Assembly (NCBI GenBank): GCA_947629195.1
Contig: CANRCS010000045.1
Location: 1-7,793, forward strand
Origin: an uncultured Bacilli bacterium
GTDB lineage: Bacteria > Bacillota_I > Bacilli_A > RF39 > UBA660
Length of the DNA: 7,793 bases
Direction of reading: 5' to 3'
The translations under genes were made by a program, and so were the position numbers. Every line of letters starts with the position of its first letter. Position 1 is the stretch's first letter. A model generated the notes under the pieces. It made no database searches. It saw only the letters and a program-made list of their open reading frames with translations, and had not been told where the DNA came from. Positions 1 to 6,284 of the stretch are shown one piece after another.

Positions 1-1709
1 CTTTGAGTATCTATTGGTATTGTTTTTTCAAGGTCTTGATTTTCTTCAAGTGCTTCATTCTTATTTTTATTCTTCTTTGACTTCTTTTCTTTTTTAGGTT
101 TATCTGTTCCATTATTTTTCTTCTTTTTTCTTACTATGAAGAATATTGTTAAACCTATTGCTACTACAACAATACCTGCTATTATAGGTATTATATATTT
201 TAGCGAACTATCATTTTTTACTTCTTCTTTAGCATCAAAATCTGTATCTGATAGTATATATTCGCTTAAATGTTCTAATTCAAATTCTACATACCCATTT
301 TTAACTTTTAATTTTTTAGATTGTTTTTCTAATTTATTATCTTTTTCATTATAATAATATAAATATAATGTTTTACCATTTTTAAATTTATCACCAACAA
401 ATACTTTAACTGTAATATTTCCTGGTAATTTTGAATTACTTTCAAAATTTAAATATATGACATCTTTTTTATTTGTTAATGCATCTATAAATGATTTAAA
501 ATCACTTTTAAATTTCATATTAAAATTTAAAACTTTATCTGCATCTTTTATCTTTTTACCATCTATTGTTATTGAATACAATAGTTCATTATCATCATTA
601 GTTACTTCGTATGTTATAGTTTTTTCGTATTCTTTTAATTTTTGTAAAATACTTTTATCAACTGTTTTAATTTTTTCTCTTTCTGGTACATTAACATATA
701 TTTCTTCTTCTTCGCCATTTTCAATTTCTTCTAATATTTTTTCTTCATTATATTCTATTGTATTCTTTTCTTTTTGTCTTGTTATAGTTAATGTATATTC
801 TTTTAAATCGCCATTTTCTGCTGTTACAGAAATTTTGTATACGTTATCTCCTACTTCTAGTTTTTCAGGTCCTGTTAGTTCTGCTGTTGCTTTTTCATCT
901 TCTGTTTTAAATTTTATATCAGCATTTTCAACGTCATATTTAACTGACATTTCATATATTAAATTATCTTTATTAAAATCTATTTTTTCACCATTGAAAG
1001 ATATATATTCCAAATAATTATTATTAGATTTGTTTAAATCTTTAGGTCTAGTTAGTTTTATTTTATATGTCTTTTGATGTCCATTTTTAGTTGTTACAAC
1101 TAGATTAACATCTTTTGTTTCGTCTATGTTTAAGCTGTAATCACCATTTCCAGTAAGTTTCATATCTGAATTAGCTAAAACACCATTAATAGTTGTAGTT
1201 TCTGAAGTAAGTGATGCAGTATATTCTGTGATATTAGGATCAAATGCTGGAGATAGTGTTGCATTTGTAATGTTTATTGCGGATAAATCTGGCCCTTTAG
1301 TATTAATTTTAATTGAAGTGGGCGTTCCTTGCATAGCAGTTTCACCACATTTTACTGGACCTACTTTTATATCAACGCCACCACCTGCAAGTGCTTTGAA
1401 TTTTAATTTTGCAGTTTTTGTTTGTGAATTAGTTGCATTCATTGATATTGATGATTTAGAATATTGTGATGTTCCAGTCGCACTTTCAAATGATATCTTA
1501 TTTGCATCATAATTTAAGTCTATTGTACAATTTGAATCTAAAGATGTTGTTAAATCTACGGACAATATTGTTTCATCTTCAATTTCAAGATTAGCATTGC
1601 TAGTAGATAGTTTTATTGAATAAGTTGCTTCGTCTGCACTTACTTTAATTGCTAAAAATATAAATGATATAAATATAAACATTAATAAATTCTTTTTATT
1701 CTTTTTCAT
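1..1709 (-). CDS. Cell-surface protein with cohesin-like and cadherin-like beta-sandwich domains, membrane anchored (3' end beyond window)
   Basis: I translated this frame from ATG at 1709 to the window edge: 569 residues with no stop, so the C terminus is missing. A GGAGT ribosome binding site (1717-1721) fixes the start. Residues 1-25 are a signal peptide (KKNKK, a hydrophobic core, then VSA-D). Residues 27-137 look like a cohesin-type domain, with C61 and C121 possibly forming a disulfide. Residues 141-222 and 232-312 are two cadherin-like beta-sandwich repeats; the first carries LSPAFDPNITEYTASL and the pair end in YKIKLTRP and YTLTITRQ. Residues 313-340 are a Glu-rich linker. Residues 340-490 form another beta domain with an LPGNITVKVFVGD stretch and a closing HLSEYILS, a pattern known from ends of Firmicutes surface proteins. 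A membrane helix lies at about 504-527, followed by a Lys-rich, presumably cytoplasmic tail. No LPXTG motif is visible. Adhesion or scaffolding at the surface is inferred from the domains; the ligand is unknown. Confidence 0.85.
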   Translation of the reverse strand, partial: MKKNKKNLLMFIFISFIFLAIKVSADEATYSIKLSTSNANLEIEDETILSVDLTTSLDSNCTIDLNYDANKISFESATGTSQYSKSSISMNATNSQTKTAKLKFKALAGGGVDIKVGPVKCGETAMQGTPTSIKINTKGPDLSAINITNATLSPAFDPNITEYTASLTSETTTINGVLANSDMKLTGNGDYSLNIDETKDVNLVVTTKNGHQKTYKIKLTRPKDLNKSNNNYLEYISFNGEKIDFNKDNLIYEMSVKYDVENADIKFKTEDEKATAELTGPEKLEVGDNVYKISVTAENGDLKEYTLTITRQKEKNTIEYNEEKILEEIENGEEEEIYVNVPEREKIKTVDKSILQKLKEYEKTITYEVTNDDNELLYSITIDGKKIKDADKVLNFNMKFKSDFKSFIDALTNKKDVIYLNFESNSKLPGNITVKVFVGDKFKNGKTLYLYYYNEKDNKLEKQSKKLKVKNGYVEFELEHLSEYILSDTDFDAKEEVKNDSSLKYIIPIIAGIVVVAIGLTIFFIVRKKKKNNGTDKPKKEKKSKKNKNKNEALEENQDLEKTIPIDTQ

Positions 1710-1716
1710 ATACACG

Positions 1717-1721
1717 ACTCC
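1717..1721 (-). promoter_or_regulatory. Ribosome binding site of the surface protein gene
   Basis: The minus strand reads GGAGT, with its GGAG core 8 bases upstream of the ATG at 1709. It supports this ATG over the internal ATG at codon 10, which lies inside the signal peptide. Confidence 0.7.
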
Positions 1722-1754
1722 ATTTACTTTAATTTTACCCCGCATTATATGATA

Positions 1755-1783
1755 ATTATATAGCATTTTCCTATTTAATACAA
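1755..1783 (-). promoter_or_regulatory. Possible SigA-type promoter of the surface protein gene
   Basis: On the minus strand a perfect TATAAT (1755-1760) follows TTGTAT (1778-1783) with a 17-base spacer. The -35 box is weak (3 of 6). A second TATAAT at 1744-1749 has no reasonable -35 partner. The site lies between the upstream terminator and the ribosome binding site, which favours independent transcription of the gene from pgsA. In such AT-rich DNA a TATAAT by chance is common. Confidence 0.4.
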
Positions 1784-1827
1784 TATGATAATTTAAATTT
1801 TTAAAGAAAAATCATCTTAAACATTAT

Positions 1828-1871
1828 AAAAATACAAACAACAATTTTTATATAAAGTTGTTTGTATTTTT
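1828..1871 (-). terminator. Hairpin terminator downstream of pgsA
   Basis: Two perfect 15-base complementary arms (1828-1842 and 1857-1871) flank a 14-base loop. Both outer ends are A/T tracts, so on the minus strand the stem ends in TTTTT. It lies 18 bases after the pgsA stop and before the promoter of the next gene, the expected place for an intrinsic terminator. The stem is GC-poor, so it would be weak for its length. Confidence 0.75.
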
Positions 1872-1889
1872 ACACAACAAATTTCGTAA

Positions 1890-2639
1890 TTAGATATTCT
1901 TATTTATTTTTTGTCCAATCTTTTTAACTTTAGAAATTTCATCAGTATTAATATTTAATAGAAAATCTTTTTCTTTCTTATATTCTTCAATTTTATCCTT
2001 TGTACTTTCAACTTGTTTTTTTTTAATATCGTTATCTTCATTATTAATTTTATTTTCACTTAATTCAACATTTTCTGTTTTATTAAATTTAGAAATGTAC
2101 TCAATAATTGTTGCAGCTTGTAGTGGTAAATTTACACACACTAATCCCGTTACAAGAGAATTTAAAATTGGATTACTTAGAATAGTTGTTAGTAGAGCTA
2201 AAGAAGTTGTAGACATTAAAGATATAGTTTTAATTTTCCCAATTTTATTTACATTTCCATCTCCACTTTTGATTACATTAGCAATATTTACACATATAAT
2301 TGATAGTTCTCCTATTAAGGGAATTAACATTAATTTGTTAAAAAGAATACCATAAAGAAGCAATGTACTTCCTACTAATAACTTATCTGCTATTGGATCT
2401 ATATATTTACCAAATTTACTTTGTGCATTCCATCTTCTTGCTAAAAAACCATCCATAGCATCTGATATAGATGCCGTAGCAAATAAAGCAACAGAAATAC
2501 CCATGTGTCCTGTTATAAATGTAAATATAAATAATAATGCCATTATAATTCTACTACTTGTTATTATATTAGGAATGCGCTTTTTCCATTTTTTTGGTAT
2601 CTTTTCTTCTATCTTATTTATAATGTTTTTCTTTTTCAT
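1890..2639 (-). CDS. pgsA: CDP-alcohol phosphatidyltransferase, PgsA type, with charged C-terminal tail
   Basis: Probable CDP-diacylglycerol-glycerol-3-phosphate 3-phosphatidyltransferase, the membrane enzyme making phosphatidylglycerol phosphate, precursor of phosphatidylglycerol and cardiolipin. The complete family signature D-x2-D-G-x2-A-R-x8-G-x3-D-x3-D is present: D60, D63, G64, A67, R68, G77, D81, D85. The four metal-binding aspartates are intact. GKIKT (134-138) matches the motif typical of PgsA. PNIIT-SSR near residue 23 is the usual start of the first helix, and several hydrophobic helices follow up to about residue 183. Residues 187-249 form a highly charged, Lys/Glu/Asn-rich tail that most PgsA proteins (about 180-200 residues) lack. 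The start is supported by an AGGGGGA site 7 bases upstream. Family assignment is strong. The exact substrate (glycerol phosphate rather than another alcohol) is inferred from overall similarity. Confidence 0.87.
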   Translation of the reverse strand: MKKKNIINKIEEKIPKKWKKRIPNIITSSRIIMALLFIFTFITGHMGISVALFATASISDAMDGFLARRWNAQSKFGKYIDPIADKLLVGSTLLLYGILFNKLMLIPLIGELSIICVNIANVIKSGDGNVNKIGKIKTISLMSTTSLALLTTILSNPILNSLVTGLVCVNLPLQAATIIEYISKFNKTENVELSENKINNEDNDIKKKQVESTKDKIEEYKKEKDFLLNINTDEISKVKKIGQKINKNI

Positions 2640-2646
2640 AAGTAAG

Positions 2647-2653
2647 TCCCCCT
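2647..2653 (-). promoter_or_regulatory. Ribosome binding site of pgsA
   Basis: The minus strand reads AGGGGGA, 7 bases before the ATG at 2639. The run of five G stands out in this AT-rich DNA and fixes the start. Confidence 0.7.
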
Positions 2654-2666
2654 AAACATTCTTAAT

Positions 2667-2695
2667 ATTATAATACACTATATATGTTTTGTAAA
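2667..2695 (-). promoter_or_regulatory. SigA-type promoter of pgsA
   Basis: On the minus strand TTTACA (2690-2695, 5 of 6 to consensus) and a perfect TATAAT (2667-2672) are separated by exactly 17 bases. It lies just after the terminator of the upstream operon, so pgsA is probably transcribed on its own from about position 2660. Confidence 0.7.
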
Positions 2696-2713
2696 TACTA
2701 TTATTTAAATTAA

Positions 2714-2734
2714 AGAAAGCCATAATGACTTTCT
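2714..2734 (-). terminator. Hairpin terminator of the three-gene surface operon
   Basis: In the minus-strand transcript AGAAAGUCA pairs with UGGCUUUCU (one G-U wobble) around a UUA loop, and a U-rich stretch (UUAAUUU) follows. It starts 4 bases after the stop of the GLUG/stalk gene. The short loop, position and downstream U-rich sequence support an intrinsic terminator, though the U tract is interrupted. Confidence 0.65.
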
Positions 2735-2738
2735 AATT

Positions 2739-4712
2739 TTATTTACAATTTTGACATACAAATACATTATTTACAACTATTGGATAACCACCAATATTAG
2801 CGTCTTCCTTATTATAATCTTTATCAGATGCTTTTATTTCATACACTACTATTTGAGCTATATTTTTTGCAATTACTTTACTACTAGAATTAGAATTTGC
2901 TTTAGAATTGACAGTTAATTTATTTTTATTAATAGTAAAATATCCTGATTTAGATGTTGGACTTCCAATTTCACCTGATATATCAAAATCATCACCATAA
3001 AATGCATATAATTTATAAAAATCTTCTCTTTTATATGTAGTTTTATTTATTACATTCATATAATATGATTTACCTTTATTAACAAGAGTGTAGCTACTAC
3101 TTCCAATCTCATTATCAGAACTTGATTTTACTATGCACTCATCTGATACACAAGTTTGATTTGTAGTGGTTACAATATCATATTTTGATAAAAATGTATT
3201 CGTAAAACTATCTTTGATATTTACTATTGAGTTTTCTCCATCCCATTCTATTCTTAATCCTAGAGCTTGGGTTAAAAATCTTAATGGCACATAGAAATGA
3301 TTACTATCACAAACGTGAGTTTTATCATTTGGACATGATGCTACATCTCCTTTTTGACTAGCAACATCATTTTCTATTTTTCTACTTCCAATTAGTATAA
3401 ATGGTTTAAATTCTTTTGAACCTTTACTATGATATACTAAATATGTATATTCAACTTCTGATGAATTAACATCGCTACTTATTTTTTCACCAGTAACATC
3501 AATATTTTTTGATATAATATATTCTTTTTCATTACTATCATAATTTATTTTACATATTTTTGATACAGAACAAAATTCTGATAAATTAACAAATGTTCTT
3601 CCCTCACCATATATAAAGTTTTCAATATCAAGAGTCTTACCATTAAATTTTATTGTTGCATCACCTTTTTTATTATCTTTTATAGTTTCATTATTATATT
3701 TTATGCTAGAATCTGTTTTAACATTTCTAAGAATTGCATAATTTCCGCTCATCGTCCATTCATTATTGAAATCAAATCCCACATAATTTTCTAATGACTT
3801 TAATTCTTGTTCTGTAAATCCTTTAACATTTTCATTAACTAGACTATCGCCATCTACAATTCCCCAGCCATTAAGGCTAGTATTAACTTTTATTGTGTAT
3901 GCATTCTTAATTGAATTTCCACTATATTCACCTTTATTATTGAAATATCCAACTAACAATCCAGAACGATCTTCTTTACCATTACTTGAGATATTTGTAT
4001 TATAATTAACTATATTTTGAATATTTGATTTAAATGAGGCACCAACTATTCCACCAACTTCAGAATTATTATCTACATCTCTTCCAGAGTATACATCTCC
4101 AAAATTTATTGCATTTTTTAAAGATGAATTAATAAGTGCACCAACTACTCCACCTGCTCTTGAACCAGATGATGAAATATCTGCTTTATTCCATACATTT
4201 GATATAGAACTATTCCATGCTTGTCCTATTATACCACCTGTTGGTGATATACCCGTCTTTTTTGTTTTACCATATGTATTTACAGTTGATTTTTCACCTA
4301 ATCCAATATTTTTGACTTCAGCGTTTTTAATTGCTCCAAAAAGACCTCCAGATATATTATTAGTTTCTATATTAAGATTAGTAATTTCTACATTATTACC
4401 TTCGAAATGACCATAAAATGCATTTTGTGCTTGTTTTTCAGAATCTGTTTCATCATACATTTCACATATTGGTTTAAATCTTTTGTTTTGAGCATCAATA
4501 ATATTGTTTTTAGCTACAACTTTATAATATACATCTTTATATTTTTCTCCACAATAATTACCAACATTTTGTAAATCATTAATATTACTTATTATATATG
4601 GATTATTCAAACTTCCATCTCCACCACTAAAATTATCAGCCTTTACAGGGGTGATTACAGAAAACATTGATAATGTTATTAATGATAAAAATATTTTAAT
4701 ATTCTTTTTCAT
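2739..4712 (-). CDS. Secreted GLUG-repeat protein with copper-amine-oxidase-type stalk domain
   Basis: 657 residues, predicted extracellular. Residues 1-25 are a signal peptide (KKNIK, hydrophobic core, cleavage near VKA-D). Residues 30-115 resemble the strand-rich lead-in usual before GLUG repeats. Five GLUG-type turns follow: GGLFG (122), GGIIG (159), GGVVG (187), GGIVG (220) and GLLVG (251), about 28-37 residues apart, consistent with a beta-helix. Residues 352-501 match the copper-amine-oxidase N-terminal (stalk) fold in two halves. The second keeps FYVPLRFLTQALG and the following EWDGENSIVNI; in the first, VPLR has become VNLSEF. Residues 502-657 are unrecognised. Ten cysteines occur in five close pairs. 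There is no membrane anchor or LPXTG at the C terminus, so it is probably released or held by partners. The start has an AGGAG site overlapping the upstream stop. Role unknown; stalk domains usually mediate wall or surface attachment, not catalysis. Confidence 0.85.
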   Translation of the reverse strand: MKKNIKIFLSLITLSMFSVITPVKADNFSGGDGSLNNPYIISNINDLQNVGNYCGEKYKDVYYKVVAKNNIIDAQNKRFKPICEMYDETDSEKQAQNAFYGHFEGNNVEITNLNIETNNISGGLFGAIKNAEVKNIGLGEKSTVNTYGKTKKTGISPTGGIIGQAWNSSISNVWNKADISSSGSRAGGVVGALINSSLKNAINFGDVYSGRDVDNNSEVGGIVGASFKSNIQNIVNYNTNISSNGKEDRSGLLVGYFNNKGEYSGNSIKNAYTIKVNTSLNGWGIVDGDSLVNENVKGFTEQELKSLENYVGFDFNNEWTMSGNYAILRNVKTDSSIKYNNETIKDNKKGDATIKFNGKTLDIENFIYGEGRTFVNLSEFCSVSKICKINYDSNEKEYIISKNIDVTGEKISSDVNSSEVEYTYLVYHSKGSKEFKPFILIGSRKIENDVASQKGDVASCPNDKTHVCDSNHFYVPLRFLTQALGLRIEWDGENSIVNIKDSFTNTFLSKYDIVTTTNQTCVSDECIVKSSSDNEIGSSSYTLVNKGKSYYMNVINKTTYKREDFYKLYAFYGDDFDISGEIGSPTSKSGYFTINKNKLTVNSKANSNSSSKVIAKNIAQIVVYEIKASDKDYNKEDANIGGYPIVVNNVFVCQNCK

Positions 4713-4720
4713 ACATAATT

Positions 4721-4725
4721 CTCCT
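4721..4725 (-). promoter_or_regulatory. Ribosome binding site of the GLUG/stalk gene, overlapping the upstream stop
   Basis: The minus strand reads AGGAG, 8 bases before the ATG at 4712. Its first two bases are the last two of the TAG stop (4724-4726) of the Big_2 gene. This overlap suggests translational coupling of the two genes. Confidence 0.75.
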
Positions 4726-5119
4726 ATTCATAAACAGTTATTTCAATCTCATTAGATTTTATTTCTTTTCCTTCACTTGTTTTTAGATAAACTTTTGTTG
4801 TCCCCTCACTTTTTCCTACCAACATACCTTCATCATTTACGTATGCCACATTTTCATTTTCAACAACATACTCAGTTTTAACTTTTTTGTGTTTCTCAGG
4901 ATATATAGTTTCTAATAATTTAATTTTTTTGCCAACTTTTAACTCGTTACTCATTCCTAAAACTGGATCATCAATTATTATTCCTTCATTAGGATAACCC
5001 ATTTCAATTGACAAACTAGTAACTTCTTTTCCTCTTAAAAATATTATTAGTACTATTACTATTATTAAAACAACAACTATACCCACTGCTAAAATTATTT
5101 TATTTTTCTTATCCTTCAT
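4724..5119 (-). CDS. Single-pass membrane protein with one Big_2 (bacterial Ig-like) domain
   Basis: 131 residues. MKDKKNK is followed by one strongly hydrophobic helix (about 8-28) with no cleavage motif, so it is probably a signal anchor with the C terminus outside. Residues 33-130 form one Big_2-type Ig-like domain: a VTSLSIEM start, LKVGKKIKL, a YPEKH turn, NVAYVNDEGMLVGKSEGTTKV (the hallmark 'AxVxxxGxVxGxxxGxaxI' strand pair) and a closing IEITVYE. I chose the ATG at 5119 because AAAAGGAG lies 9 bases upstream. The open frame continues to an ATG at 5185, but those 22 residues overlap the preceding gene and add an implausible N terminus. It has no cysteine, unlike its two operon neighbours. 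Spacing is 16 bases from the upstream gene and 11 to the downstream one. Its role is unknown; Big_2 domains are generally structural or adhesive modules. Confidence 0.83.
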   Translation of the reverse strand: MKDKKNKIILAVGIVVVLIIVIVLIIFLRGKEVTSLSIEMGYPNEGIIIDDPVLGMSNELKVGKKIKLLETIYPEKHKKVKTEYVVENENVAYVNDEGMLVGKSEGTTKVYLKTSEGKEIKSNEIEITVYE

Positions 5120-5128
5120 TTTAAAAAT

Positions 5129-5136
5129 CTCCTTTT
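5129..5136 (-). promoter_or_regulatory. Ribosome binding site that decides the Big_2 protein start
   Basis: The minus strand reads AAAAGGAG, 9 bases before the ATG at 5119. Its first A is the last base of the TGA stop (5136-5138) of the upstream gene. No comparable site precedes the ATG at 5185. Confidence 0.75.
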
Positions 5137-5567
5137 CATCTTTCTGCCGACTCTGACAATTTTTCAGTATTATTATCATTTTCAATATCTTTCAATTTTA
5201 TCTTTGTTGCATCATCAGAATTGTTATTAAAACTACATTTTAAACTATTGTTAGGGCTGTTAAAACAATCCATGCAATTATTATCCATACTATTCCCAAT
5301 AAGATTCATTATAAAACTTACAATTGGAAAAACAAAAAATATTGCAATTCCTATAATTAATCTTTTAATAAACATATTTTGAGCTTTTTTTGAGGCATCA
5401 GTATCATTAGCTACCATAGCTTTTATTAAGTCTATTGTTCCTATTAAAATAATAATTATTGGAATTATAATTTTCATGATATTAAAAATATTCCCAATAA
5501 AACTAAATAATCTTTTCGCAATATCAGAATCACAAAATGATGTTGTCAAAATATTATATAAGTTCAT
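5136..5567 (-). CDS. Small two-helix membrane protein, VirB2/TrbC-like layout
   Basis: 143 residues from ATG 5567. I see no signal peptide in the usual sense. Two hydrophobic helices lie at about 26-48 (GNIFNIMKIIIPIIIILIGT) and 69-91 (RLIIGIAIFFVFPIVSFIMN), joined by a hydrophilic loop DLIKAMVANDTDASKKAQ with several lysines and then KR. By the positive-inside rule this loop is cytoplasmic and both ends are outside, the arrangement of VirB2/TrbC pilins. Similar small proteins occur in low-GC Firmicutes and are usually left hypothetical or called TrbC/VirB2-like; that relationship is inferred from layout only. The hydrophilic tail (92-143) carries C98, C101 and C111, and C12 lies near the N terminus, all predicted outside. 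It is the first gene of the operon, 16 bases before the Big_2 gene. No ATPase or other secretion gene is present, so a transfer function is not supported here. Confidence 0.78.
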   Translation of the reverse strand: MNLYNILTTSFCDSDIAKRLFSFIGNIFNIMKIIIPIIIILIGTIDLIKAMVANDTDASKKAQNMFIKRLIIGIAIFFVFPIVSFIMNLIGNSMDNNCMDCFNSPNNSLKCSFNNNSDDATKIKLKDIENDNNTEKLSESAER

Positions 5568-5573
5568 AAACAA

Positions 5574-5580
5574 CACCTTT
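5574..5580 (-). promoter_or_regulatory. Ribosome binding site that decides the start of the VirB2-like protein
   Basis: The minus strand reads AAAGGTG, 6 bases before the ATG at 5567. A GTG start at 5576 would sit inside this site, with no other site upstream of it, so the ATG is preferred and the product is 3 residues shorter. Confidence 0.65.
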
Positions 5581-5595
5581 CACTATCACGATTAA

Positions 5596-5624
5596 AGTAT
5601 AATATAATATTTAAATGATGTCAA
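5596..5624 (-). promoter_or_regulatory. Strong SigA-type promoter of the three-gene surface operon
   Basis: On the minus strand a perfect TTGACA (5619-5624) and TATACT (5596-5601, 5 of 6) are separated by exactly 17 bases. Transcription would start near 5589, giving a leader of about 20 bases. It is the best promoter in the window by match to consensus and points away from the yigZ promoter. Confidence 0.8.
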
Positions 5625-5671
5625 TTAATAATTCTAAATGATAAGAAAATTTGTAAGAGAAAATGTCCAAT

Positions 5672-5699
5672 TTGCAATTATTTTACTTGATGGTATAAT
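5672..5699 (+). promoter_or_regulatory. Extended -10 promoter of yigZ
   Basis: TTGCAA (5672-5677, 4 of 6) is followed after 16 bases by TGG-TATAAT (5691-5699), a perfect -10 box with an upstream TG extension. The start point would be near 5706, leaving only about 12 bases of leader that include the GAGGT ribosome binding site (5709-5713, 4 bases before the ATG). Confidence 0.65.
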
Positions 5700-5717
5700 A
5701 TTGCTTGTGAGGTAATT

Positions 5718-6284
5718 ATGAAATATACAGTTAATAATAATGTTGAAAAAGATTTTATAATAAATAAATCTAAATTTATTGTTTGTATAAGACATATTAA
5801 TAATAGTGAAGATTTTATTAAATATCTAGATGATATTAAAGGTAAATATCCTAATGCAACTCACTATTGTTATGCATATATTATTGATTCCTATGAGAAA
5901 TATAGTGATGATAGGGAACCTTCTGGAACTGCAGGGTTTCCAATTTTAAATGTTTTGAAAAAAAATAATTTAAATAAAATATTATGTATTGTAGTAAGAT
6001 ATTTTGGTGGTATTAAATTGGGAGTTGGAGGTCTTTTAAGAGCTTATTCTTCTACTGTTTCTGATACAATTAAAGATTTAAATCTAGTTGAAGATATCAA
6101 TTATAATTTTATAACTATTGAATTTGGATATGATAGAATAAAAGATGTAGAATTTATCCTTAAAAATTATGAAATTACTAATAAAAGTTTTAATGAATTT
6201 ATTAAATTTGAAATTAAAGTTCCAAATAGTAAAACAGATGAATTATTATATTCTCTTAAGAATTTAAATGTAAAAATAAAATAG
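5718..6284 (+). CDS. yigZ: YigZ/IMPACT (UPF0029) family protein
   Basis: 188 residues, a cytoplasmic protein of the conserved YigZ/YvyE/IMPACT family, whose bacterial members have no settled role (RNA- or ribosome-related functions have been proposed). Family motifs are all present: KSKFI (17-21), ATHYCYAY (47-54), SDDREPSGTAG (63-73) and VVRYFGGIKLGVGGLLRAY (92-110). A shorter C-terminal part (about 130-188) corresponds to the EF-G-like domain of the family. The usual motif is SDDGEP; here R66 replaces the glycine. The family is usually about 200-215 residues, so this copy is slightly short at its C terminus, where the stop codon lies inside the terminator stem. The start is set by GAGGT 4 bases upstream. 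It is transcribed alone, divergently from the surface operon and convergently with cvpA-trxA. Confidence 0.92.
   Translation: MKYTVNNNVEKDFIINKSKFIVCIRHINNSEDFIKYLDDIKGKYPNATHYCYAYIIDSYEKYSDDREPSGTAGFPILNVLKKNNLNKILCIVVRYFGGIKLGVGGLLRAYSSTVSDTIKDLNLVEDINYNFITIEFGYDRIKDVEFILKNYEITNKSFNEFIKFEIKVPNSKTDELLYSLKNLNVKIK

Noticed and set aside
136..1512. Three plus-strand open frames (136-354, 457-1017, 1228-1512).
   Set aside because: All lie antisense within the surface protein gene, which has a signal peptide, recognisable domains and a ribosome binding site. Their products are Ser/Phe-rich reverse-complement translations without family features.
2095..2355. Plus-strand open frame inside pgsA.
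   Set aside because: Antisense shadow of a well-supported enzyme gene; no ribosome binding site or recognisable domain.
5120..5185. Longer N terminus for the Big_2 protein from ATG 5185.
   Set aside because: It overlaps the preceding gene by 50 bases, lacks a ribosome binding site and puts 22 unlikely residues ahead of a clear Lys-rich signal-anchor start.
5136..5567. Calling the small membrane protein a true type IV secretion pilin.
   Set aside because: Only the two-helix layout agrees. No VirB4-like ATPase, coupling protein or relaxase is present in the window.
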